A stretch of DNA of 6,005 nucleotides, from the NCBI GenBank assembly GCA_012521805.1, contig JAAYLQ010000053.1, forward strand, positions 1 through 6,005, written 5' to 3'. A program made the position numbers and the translations under genes. This stretch comes from Bacillota bacterium (GTDB taxonomy: Bacteria > Bacillota > Limnochordia > Darwinibacteriales > DTU012). Positions within the stretch are counted from its first letter, which is position 1. Each line of letters begins with the position of its first letter. The notes below the pieces were generated by a model that was not told the origin of the DNA, ran no database searches, and saw only the letters and a list, made by a program, of their open reading frames with translations. Shown here one piece after another: positions 1-5,611 of the stretch.

Positions 1-3
1 AAG

Positions 4-9
4 TATACT
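4..9 (+). promoter_or_regulatory. Possible -10 promoter element upstream of the HD-GYP gene
   Basis: TATACT matches the sigma-A -10 consensus TATAAT at five of six positions and lies 13 bases before the Shine-Dalgarno sequence, so transcription would start near base 15-17 with a short leader. It sits inside a perfect 10-base palindrome, AAGTATACTT (1-10). The matching -35 element would be left of the window and cannot be checked, so this is a weak inference. Confidence 0.3.
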
Positions 10-22
10 TGTTTATTACCTC

Positions 23-29
23 AGGAGGT
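23..29 (+). promoter_or_regulatory. Ribosome binding site that sets the HD-GYP start
   Basis: AGGAGGT is a near-perfect Shine-Dalgarno sequence and lies 9 bases before the ATG at 39. It decides the start codon: an in-frame TTG at 9 would place this site inside the coding region and has no comparable ribosome binding site in the few bases visible before it. Confidence 0.8.
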
Positions 30-38
30 TCATTCATT

Positions 39-1058
39 ATGAACAGCAAGAGCCGATCACAGGCCTGGATCAGACTGATTGTAGCTGCGATGCTTGTGAG
101 TATCTATGCAGCTGTGTGGTTTACCGGCGGTACAGTTTCTGCTGCTCCCCACCTATTTTACATCCCCATCATCCTCTCTGCGCTGGCCTTATCCTGGACA
201 GAATCCCTTGCCACAGCCGTTATCAGCGGAATCTTGATGTCTCGGTGGTTAATGCCCCTCACCCGGGATCCCCTGGTCTATCAGACCACCAGCAACTGGA
301 TCCTGCGGTTGTTCATTTTAGTCAGCATCTCCCTCTGGACTTCCCTGGTTTTTTCGTTCTGGGAGCGGCGTTCCAAGGCGTATCAAGCCCAGGCTCAGGA
401 ATTTGCCCAGCTGTACCGGGCCAGTCTCCACGCTTTGGTTGATCTGACCGAACTGCGGGACAGCGATGTTACCGGCAGACACATCAACCGGCTGCACCAC
501 TATACCAAGCTGTTAACCAGCTATTTTAACTTAAGGGAGGAGCAGCAGAACATGATTGCCTGGTCGATTGCCTTTCACGATATCGGCAAAGTGGCTACAC
601 CAGACAGAATCCTCAAAAAACCGGGACCTCTGACTGAGGAAGAATGGGAGATTATGAAGGAGCATCCCCTCCACGGCGGAAAGATTATCGACAGTATCGC
701 CCAAAGTGTGAAAATTTCCGATCCTTTTGTGCACCAATACTTAAAAACCACAAGGGAAATAGTTTTATACCACCATGAATGGTACGATGGCTCCGGCTAT
801 CCCTTTGGCCTCAAAGGCGAGGAAATTCCCTTCAGCGCCAGAATCGCCGCTGTATGTGATGTCTATGATTCCCTCCGAAGCAAGCGTCCCTACAAGAAAC
901 CGTACACCCACGCCGAGGCGGTTGCCCAGATCCTCTCCGAGTGCGGAACCCACTTCGATCCCCAAATCTGCCAGGCTTTTGAGGAGTTAGCGGATCAGTT
1001 TGACCGAGTGTGGCATGAGCACTCCCATGAGGAACAAAAGATACCTAATACCGCATAA
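39..1058 (+). CDS. Membrane-anchored HD-GYP domain protein, predicted cyclic di-GMP phosphodiesterase
   Basis: This 339-residue protein is predicted to hydrolyse cyclic di-GMP at the inner face of the membrane. The N-terminal third is hydrophobic, with about four membrane segments near residues 11-31, 36-53, 56-70 and 87-108. A short linker, probably helical, leads into an HD-GYP domain at about 130-320. The diagnostic residues are present: the HD pair H180-D181 in HDIGK, H209 and H212 in HPLHGG, H245-H246, the DGSGYP motif at 250-255, and D274 in CDVYDS. The domain therefore looks catalytically competent, although some HD-GYP proteins act on other cyclic dinucleotides. There is no PAS, GAF, GGDEF or receiver domain, so any input would come through the membrane part. 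The ATG at 39 is chosen because of the AGGAGGT 9 bases upstream. The gene is followed by its own terminator and does not look co-transcribed with the exporter. The family assignment is firm; the substrate and signal are inferred. Confidence 0.93.
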   Translation: MNSKSRSQAWIRLIVAAMLVSIYAAVWFTGGTVSAAPHLFYIPIILSALALSWTESLATAVISGILMSRWLMPLTRDPLVYQTTSNWILRLFILVSISLWTSLVFSFWERRSKAYQAQAQEFAQLYRASLHALVDLTELRDSDVTGRHINRLHHYTKLLTSYFNLREEQQNMIAWSIAFHDIGKVATPDRILKKPGPLTEEEWEIMKEHPLHGGKIIDSIAQSVKISDPFVHQYLKTTREIVLYHHEWYDGSGYPFGLKGEEIPFSARIAAVCDVYDSLRSKRPYKKPYTHAEAVAQILSECGTHFDPQICQAFEELADQFDRVWHEHSHEEQKIPNTA

Positions 1059-1066
1059 AATTAGTG

Positions 1067-1097
1067 ATAGCAGGGCAGGAACCTGCTATTTTTTTTT
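1067..1097 (+). terminator. Intrinsic terminator after the HD-GYP gene
   Basis: An 8-base-pair perfect stem, ATAGCAGG (1067-1074) with CCTGCTAT (1082-1089), closes a 7-base loop, and the run of nine T (1089-1097) begins at the last stem base. It starts 8 bases after the HD-GYP stop codon. This is the standard form of a Rho-independent terminator. It ends only 9 bases before the purine-rich site ahead of rlmA, so it could also act as an attenuator for the genes downstream. Confidence 0.88.
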
Positions 1098-1106
1098 GGA
1101 AATACT

Positions 1107-1113
1107 AGGGAGG
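1107..1113 (+). promoter_or_regulatory. Strong Shine-Dalgarno-like site, poorly placed for rlmA
   Basis: AGGGAGG is a strong ribosome binding sequence but lies 16 bases from the GTG at 1130 and 25 from the GTG at 1139. The start codon at the most usable distance is the ATG at 1125 (11 bases), which opens a two-codon reading frame, ATG GAG TGA. A weaker site, GGAG (1127-1130), lies 8 bases before GTG 1139 and is the better candidate for rlmA initiation. Confidence 0.45.
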
Positions 1114-1138
1114 CACTATCAACAATGGAGTGAACAAT

Positions 1139-1993
1139 GTGAAAGCAATCAGCAAAAAAGATCGCGCCCGCAGCTTAATTGCAGCCAATCTCGAGTTATT
1201 CCAGTGCCCGGTCTGTGGAGGAGCTGTGGGTTTAGAACAATATTCCCTCAAATGCGACCGCAATCACACTTTTGACCTGGCCCGCAAAGGCTACCTCAAT
1301 CTGCTCACTGATCATAAGGCGCCTGCCTATGATCTGAGCTTGTTTGCCGCCCGGCAGCAGGTGGCAGCAGCTTGTTTTTTCGATCCCCTCATTTTAAAGC
1401 TGGCAGAAATCATTAGGGACCATTCCCAGCAGATTTTAGAACTGAGAATTCTCGATGCCGGCTGTGGCGAAGGTTCCCATCTCTTCCGCCTTCACCAGGT
1501 ACTTAACCAGCCTGCCCTGTGCGTTGGGGTAGACATTGCGAAAGGCGGGATTAATCTTGCTGCCAGCCGCACCGCCGATATTCTGTGGTGCGTTGCGGAT
1601 CTAGCCCAGCTGCCGTTTCAGAAAGGCAGTTTTGATGTGGTCTTAAACATTCTTGCCCCCGCCAATTATGGCGAGTTTACCCGGATCGCAGCGGAGCCGG
1701 GACTGATTATTAAAGTGGTGCCCGGACCTAAATACCTGCAGGAACTGCGGCACCAGCGCCAAGGGGAAGCCTATTCAAACCAGGAAGTTGTGGAGCATTT
1801 TCAGGAGCGGCTGAAGTTAATCGCCACTGAGGAGGTAAATTACAGCTTTACCGCTACCCAAGATTTATGGCCCCATTTAGTAGCCATGACTCCATTAACC
1901 TGGTCCCAGGATCAAACTCGGCTGCTCCAGGCGGTGCAGGACCAGGAGCGGGTGACAGTTGATCTGACAATTTTAGTAGGCAGGAATTTCTAG
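1139..1993 (+). CDS. rlmA: 23S rRNA (guanine-N1)-methyltransferase, RlmA family
   Basis: This 284-residue protein is predicted to methylate N1 of a guanine in hairpin 35 of 23S rRNA, using S-adenosylmethionine, in the cytoplasm. Known members modify G745 (RlmAI, mainly Gram-negative) or G748 (RlmAII/TlrB, Gram-positive, linked to tylosin resistance); the sequence alone does not settle which, though a Firmicute host favours G748. An N-terminal zinc finger is visible as C23-x2-C26 and C39-x3-H43, followed by the family-typical FDLARKGYLNLL (45-56). The Rossmann methyltransferase core has motif I LDAGCGEG (105-112) and the acidic residue of VDI (D132). A late MTPLTW motif (250-255) resembles the family C-terminus. 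Length is normal for the family. GTG 1139 is preferred because GGAG lies 8 bases upstream; GTG 1130, three codons earlier and in frame, is the alternative. The exporter ATPase starts 51 bases downstream with no clear promoter between, so the genes are probably co-transcribed. Confidence 0.88.
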   Translation: MKAISKKDRARSLIAANLELFQCPVCGGAVGLEQYSLKCDRNHTFDLARKGYLNLLTDHKAPAYDLSLFAARQQVAAACFFDPLILKLAEIIRDHSQQILELRILDAGCGEGSHLFRLHQVLNQPALCVGVDIAKGGINLAASRTADILWCVADLAQLPFQKGSFDVVLNILAPANYGEFTRIAAEPGLIIKVVPGPKYLQELRHQRQGEAYSNQEVVEHFQERLKLIATEEVNYSFTATQDLWPHLVAMTPLTWSQDQTRLLQAVQDQERVTVDLTILVGRNF

Positions 1994-2030
1994 AAGATAG
2001 GGGAATTCTTATGCAGTTATTCTAATGGCA

Positions 2031-2036
2031 AGGGAG
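2031..2036 (+). promoter_or_regulatory. Ribosome binding site of the exporter ATPase
   Basis: AGGGAG lies 8 bases before the ATG at 2045 and supports that start. The rest of the 51-base gap after rlmA (1994-2044) holds no convincing -35/-10 pair and no terminator hairpin. Confidence 0.75.
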
Positions 2037-2044
2037 TTGGTGGT

Positions 2045-2959
2045 ATGAATCTCTTGGAGGTAAGGGAGATTACTAAAAATTATGGCGACAAAACTGTTGT
2101 CGATCAGATTTCTTTTGAAGCTCAAGCCGGCCAGATTTTAGGACTGCTGGGACCAAACGGAGCTGGTAAAACCACCGCAATCAGGATGATTATGGATATT
2201 ACTGTTCCTGACAGCGGCGAAATTTGGTTTACAGCTGACGGGAACCGCACAGCTGGGGTCCCGCGGCATGCCATTGGTTATCTGCCGGAGGAAAGGGGCT
2301 TGTACCGGGATGCGAAAATAGTCCCGCTCCTGGTGTTTCTGGCAGGTCTAAAAGGAGTCGAGCCGGAAACTGCCCGCAGGCGGGCCTTGGAGTGGCTGGA
2401 AAGATTTGAACTGCAGAATTATGCCAATGCCAAAGTGGAGCAGCTGTCCAAAGGGATGGCCCAGAAAGTCCAGTTTATTGCTGCAGTACTCCATGAACCC
2501 AAGTTTATTGTGCTGGACGAACCTTTTTCCGGTCTGGACCCGGTCAATCAGGAGCTAATTAAAACGGAAATCCGCAATCTAGCAGCCCGGGGTGCGGTGG
2601 TGCTGTTATCCAGCCACCAAATGAATATTGTTGAGGAGTTATGCGACCAAATCTTCTTGATTCATCGGGGTCAAAAAGTTGTTTCCGGAACTCTCAGGCA
2701 GATTAAGGAAAGCTACGGCAACTTCCGGGTTTACATCGAAACTGAAGCGGGCATTGAGCAGTTTACTAAGCTGCCAGGGGTTGCCGATGTCAACCGCCTC
2801 AGCGAATCCCGGTGGATGTTAAATCTCCAGGACGGAACAGCACCAGCGAAGTTTATGAAAGCTGTACCTGACAGTGTCCAAATCGATGAGCTGCAGATTA
2901 TGCGGCCGTCTCTCCACGACATCTTCGTTAAGGTGGCAACAGGAGGTGAAAACCAATGA
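2045..2959 (+). CDS. ABC transporter ATP-binding protein, YhaQ/NatA-type exporter subunit
   Basis: This 304-residue cytoplasmic ATPase powers the exporter whose membrane subunit is the next gene. The nucleotide-binding domain spans about residues 3-215: Walker A GPNGAGKT (36-43), signature LSKGMAQ (134-140), Walker B FIVLDEP (154-160) with catalytic E159, D-loop SGLDP (162-166) and switch H191. Where many ABC proteins have the Q-loop glutamine, this one reads GYLPEERGLY (79-88) with glutamate; that form is usual in the YhaQ-type group and is not a defect. A C-terminal region of about 80 residues (about 220-298), ending in SLHDIFV, corresponds to the DUF4162-type extension of the same group. 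The stop codon overlaps the permease start by 4 bases, so the two are translationally coupled. Exported substrate is unknown: NatAB moves sodium in Bacillus, but this family is broad and I do not assign a substrate. Confidence 0.93.
   Translation: MNLLEVREITKNYGDKTVVDQISFEAQAGQILGLLGPNGAGKTTAIRMIMDITVPDSGEIWFTADGNRTAGVPRHAIGYLPEERGLYRDAKIVPLLVFLAGLKGVEPETARRRALEWLERFELQNYANAKVEQLSKGMAQKVQFIAAVLHEPKFIVLDEPFSGLDPVNQELIKTEIRNLAARGAVVLLSSHQMNIVEELCDQIFLIHRGQKVVSGTLRQIKESYGNFRVYIETEAGIEQFTKLPGVADVNRLSESRWMLNLQDGTAPAKFMKAVPDSVQIDELQIMRPSLHDIFVKVATGGENQ
2941..2948 (+). promoter_or_regulatory. Ribosome binding site of the exporter permease
   Basis: AGGAGGTG is a near-perfect Shine-Dalgarno sequence 7 bases before the ATG at 2956. 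It lies inside the last codons of the ATPase gene, so the permease can initiate on its own as well as by coupling through the ATGA overlap. Confidence 0.8.
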
Positions 2960-4152
2960 ACAACACATTCAAGATCGCTAAATGGGAAGTAATGCGCAAC
3001 CTGACCAATAAGCAGTTTATTATTGGTCTGCTGTTGACGCCTCTGATCATGATCGCCTTTATCGCTTTTCCAATTCTAATTGAACGCTTTAATAAACCGG
3101 CGGATGTGGTCTATCAGGTGGTGGACCAGGTCGGGATTCTGCCGCTGCTGCAGGACATGATGCCGGAGCATATTACCTTAAAGCCCAGCAGTGATCAAGC
3201 TGCCGCAGAAAAGCTGGTTCAGGAAGGGGAAGCGGATGGTTATTTACTCCTTGAGCCTCAATTTCTCAGCACTGGCCATGCCCAGCTCTATTATGACAGC
3301 AGTAACCAGGAGGTCTTTGGAGCTCTTTCCTCTGCCCTCACCCTGGTGCTCCAGCAGCAGCGTTTAGCCGAGTCGCAGCTGGAACAGGCTCAGCTCGCCT
3401 ATTTAACCCAAGCGGCGTTTCTGGAGTCCATTGCAATTGACGAGGCAGATGCCCCTAATTTCCACAAGATCACTGTCTCTGCGGTAGCGATTGTGGTGAT
3501 CTACATCCTGATCTTCTCCTCGGGAAGTATGCTGATGATGAGTGCTCTCCAGGAGCGGCGGGATCGGATGGCAGAAGTGATTTTAAGTTCGGTCCGGGCC
3601 TCCGACTTAATGCGGGGTAAGATTATCGGCCATTTCCTGCTGGGAGTTATCCAGCTGACCTTCTGGACTGCTCTAGCTCTGCCGGCGGTGATCTATTTTA
3701 CCGATTTTCCAGTGATGGAGGCTTTAGCAGCAGCTAATCTGCCGCTGATTCTGTTTTTTGGTCTCCTGGGCTACCTGCTGATTGCCGCGCTGTTCATTGG
3801 CGTTGGGGCAACTATGGAAGATGTGCAGCAGGCGGGGAATTCCCAGGGTTTGGTAATTATGCTGCCTGCCCTCGCCTTTTTGTTTGTCGGTCCAGTAATC
3901 CAGAATCCTAACGGCGCTGTGTCCCAGTTTGCCAGCTATTTTCCCTTTACCAGCTGGGTAATTATCATCATTCGGGATGCCTTCTCAGCTCTGCCAACAT
4001 GGCAGATTGGACTGAGCGGTGCAATTCTCATCGCAACTACGATCTTGATCAGCCTGATGGCAGCCAAGATTTTCCGCGTGGGCATGCTGATGTACGGCAA
4101 AAATGCTACACCGCGGGAAATTATCAAGTGGCTCCGCTATAAAGAACGCTGA
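2956..4152 (+). CDS. ABC-2 type exporter permease, NatB/YhaP type
   Basis: This 398-residue membrane protein is the translocation subunit paired with the preceding ATPase. The order is typical of NatB-like (COG1668) permeases. A short cytoplasmic start is followed by a first membrane helix (about 21-42) and then a large extracytoplasmic domain (about 43-171) with a Gln/Leu-rich, probably helical stretch at 130-155. Five or so further helices follow, near 172-196, 224-248, 261-284, 297-317 and 351-371. After the second helix comes the conserved cytoplasmic coupling segment QERRDRMAEVILSSV (199-213) and the GK at 221-222. The C-terminus YGKNATPREIIKWLRY (380-395) also fits the family. Length is normal and the frame is intact. 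It starts within the ATPase stop codon (ATGA, 2956-2959) and is the last gene of the + strand unit. Substrate cannot be predicted; sodium, peptides and antibiotics are all possible in this family. Confidence 0.92.
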   Translation: MNNTFKIAKWEVMRNLTNKQFIIGLLLTPLIMIAFIAFPILIERFNKPADVVYQVVDQVGILPLLQDMMPEHITLKPSSDQAAAEKLVQEGEADGYLLLEPQFLSTGHAQLYYDSSNQEVFGALSSALTLVLQQQRLAESQLEQAQLAYLTQAAFLESIAIDEADAPNFHKITVSAVAIVVIYILIFSSGSMLMMSALQERRDRMAEVILSSVRASDLMRGKIIGHFLLGVIQLTFWTALALPAVIYFTDFPVMEALAAANLPLILFFGLLGYLLIAALFIGVGATMEDVQQAGNSQGLVIMLPALAFLFVGPVIQNPNGAVSQFASYFPFTSWVIIIIRDAFSALPTWQIGLSGAILIATTILISLMAAKIFRVGMLMYGKNATPREIIKWLRYKER

Positions 4153-4160
4153 AATACAGC

Positions 4161-4181
4161 AAGAGGGGTTATACCCCTCTT
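4161..4181. terminator. Shared hairpin between convergent genes, possible bidirectional terminator
   Basis: AAGAGGGG (4161-4168) pairs perfectly with CCCCTCTT (4174-4181) around the 5-base loop TTATA. The stem is GC-rich and lies 8 bases after the permease stop. The stop codon of the opposing kinase gene (4169-4171) is in the loop, and the last few kinase codons form one arm. On the + strand the stem is followed by AACACTATTG and on the - strand by GCTGTATTTC; neither is a proper T run, so termination may be inefficient or factor-dependent. Confidence 0.6.
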
Positions 4182-5611
4182 AACACTATTGTAATTCTAG
4201 TACCCACGTCTTCGCGGCTGAGCACCTCAAAATGGCCGCCGTGGCGTTCAACAATCCATTTAGCAATTGAGAGTCCCAGTCCAGTTCCCCCGGTGGAGCG
4301 GGCTCGGGACTCATCTGCTCGGTAGAAGCGGTCAAAGATATAGGGAACCGCTTCCGGCGGAATGCCGATGCCATTATCCTGCACAGTCATCCGCACTTGG
4401 TCACCCTGCTGTTTCACCGCAACCTTAATTTCCCCACCAGCTGGGGTGTACTTAATCGCATTATCCACTAAAATCCGCAGCGCCTGCTTGATTAAACCCG
4501 GATCTCCCTCCACAAAAGTCGATTCAACATCTACCACAAAGTCATGGCCGCCATCAATCATTCTGGCTTCCTTGACCACAGTCTGGGCGGTATCAGCCAG
4601 ATCAATCCGCTCAATCTGAAGCGGCATCCGATTATTGTCTCCCCGGGCGAGGAATAGGAGCTGTTCTACCAGCTCCTTCATATTCGCAGCCTCTTCTTTA
4701 ATCGCATCAATCGATTCCTGCAGCGCCTGGGGATCATGCTTGCCCCAGCGGTCTAACAGGTTAGCATAGCCTTGAATAGCCGCTATCGGTGTACGCAGTT
4801 CATGGGAAGCATCGGACACAAAGCGGGCTTGGGAGCGGTACGCTTCGTTAATCCGATCCAGCATACCGTTGATGGCAGCAGCTAAACCCTTTAATTCATC
4901 CTGAGTCTGCTCCAGGTCAATGCGGGTATCAAGCTTAGCAGCGGTGATGGCATCCAGCTTGCCTGCTAAAGCTTTCATTTCCTCCAGAGAGAGCGGTCCC
5001 TGCTCCACGTTCAAACTTTCCGCCTGCTTCGCTAACTCTGTTAACGGGGTCAGGGTTTCCCGGATCAGCTGGGCGCCGGAAAAGAACCTGGAAATCAACA
5101 CGATGATCTCGCTCACCAGCACCACAGCCAGCAGTGCCGCCCCGATCGTTATCGGCTGTTTTAAGTTGATCACCAGGGCATAACCCCGGCCATTCTGGGC
5201 AAATTCCACGCGGTACACAAACTGCTCAACCGCAGTATTCCAGGAGCGGTCCCACTGCTCTGGCGGAGAGAGCATCTGGAAGCGTCTGGCTGCCTGGGCT
5301 GTTTCCCGACTGACTAAACCCTGAAGCGGCTTGGGGAGCACCCATCCCTGGGGCGGGGCTGCCAGTTCTGCAGTTTCAATGCCTAAAAGCGCAAATAAGT
5401 CCTGATCAGTTTGGTCAATCCCACCCTCAAGATAGGGAGCAACCGCTGCCACTTTTTCTTCCGCGTAATAAATAATGTTAGCCGTTACAGCAGCAAGGAG
5501 CAGTAGATTAAGGCCAATAAAAAAAGACAGCAGTCCCAACCAAAGGCGGATGTTCAGCCGAGCAACGATGGAAAAGCGCAGCCTGCTGCGGAGATCCGGT
5601 TTATTCTTCAT
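4169..5611 (-). CDS. Sensor histidine kinase of a two-component system, ArlS-like
   Basis: This 480-residue membrane kinase should autophosphorylate and pass phosphate to the response regulator encoded just upstream. Two membrane helices (about 23-47 and 155-175) enclose an extracytoplasmic sensor region of about 107 residues (48-154) that I do not recognise. A HAMP-type linker follows (about 178-256), longer than the usual 50 residues or so. The HisKA domain carries the phospho-acceptor H270 in SHELRTP (269-275). The ATPase domain has all its boxes: N box with N384, G1 DNGIGI (412-417), F box FDRFYR (426-431) and G2 GGTGLGLS (441-448). The YANLLDRWGK motif (282-291) recalls ArlS/YkoH-type kinases, a resemblance and not an identification. 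The ATG at 5611 overlaps the regulator's last 11 bases; a G-rich stretch (5635-5625) is too far or too poor to be a strong ribosome site, which suggests translational coupling. The signal is unknown. Confidence 0.94.
   Translation of the reverse strand: MKNKPDLRSRLRFSIVARLNIRLWLGLLSFFIGLNLLLLAAVTANIIYYAEEKVAAVAPYLEGGIDQTDQDLFALLGIETAELAAPPQGWVLPKPLQGLVSRETAQAARRFQMLSPPEQWDRSWNTAVEQFVYRVEFAQNGRGYALVINLKQPITIGAALLAVVLVSEIIVLISRFFSGAQLIRETLTPLTELAKQAESLNVEQGPLSLEEMKALAGKLDAITAAKLDTRIDLEQTQDELKGLAAAINGMLDRINEAYRSQARFVSDASHELRTPIAAIQGYANLLDRWGKHDPQALQESIDAIKEEAANMKELVEQLLFLARGDNNRMPLQIERIDLADTAQTVVKEARMIDGGHDFVVDVESTFVEGDPGLIKQALRILVDNAIKYTPAGGEIKVAVKQQGDQVRMTVQDNGIGIPPEAVPYIFDRFYRADESRARSTGGTGLGLSIAKWIVERHGGHFEVLSREDVGTRITIVLRGV

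Noticed and set aside
9..38. TTG start for the HD-GYP gene 10 codons upstream of the ATG
   Set aside because: The strong AGGAGGT lies inside this extension and is ideally placed for ATG 39; the extra residues are not hydrophobic or family-like.
1988..1995. Palindrome TTCTAGAA over the rlmA stop codon
   Set aside because: Only 8 bases, does not extend, no T run and no promoter beside it; expected by chance.
2011..2025. Five-codon frame ATG CAG TTA TTC TAA between rlmA and the ATPase
   Set aside because: No well-placed ribosome site, too short to judge, and no sign of a regulatory hairpin after it.
2279..2308. Apparent loss of the Q-loop glutamine in the exporter ATPase (GYLPEERGLY)
   Set aside because: The glutamate form is the usual one in YhaQ-type ATPases with the C-terminal extension, and all other motifs are intact, so it is not a sign of inactivation.
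2045..5611. A Bce-type antibiotic-sensing module (two-component system controlling an adjacent exporter)
   Set aside because: The permease is NatB-like, not the large BceB type, the kinase has a sizeable extracytoplasmic region, unlike the BceS type, and the gene pairs are convergent; shared control is not supported.
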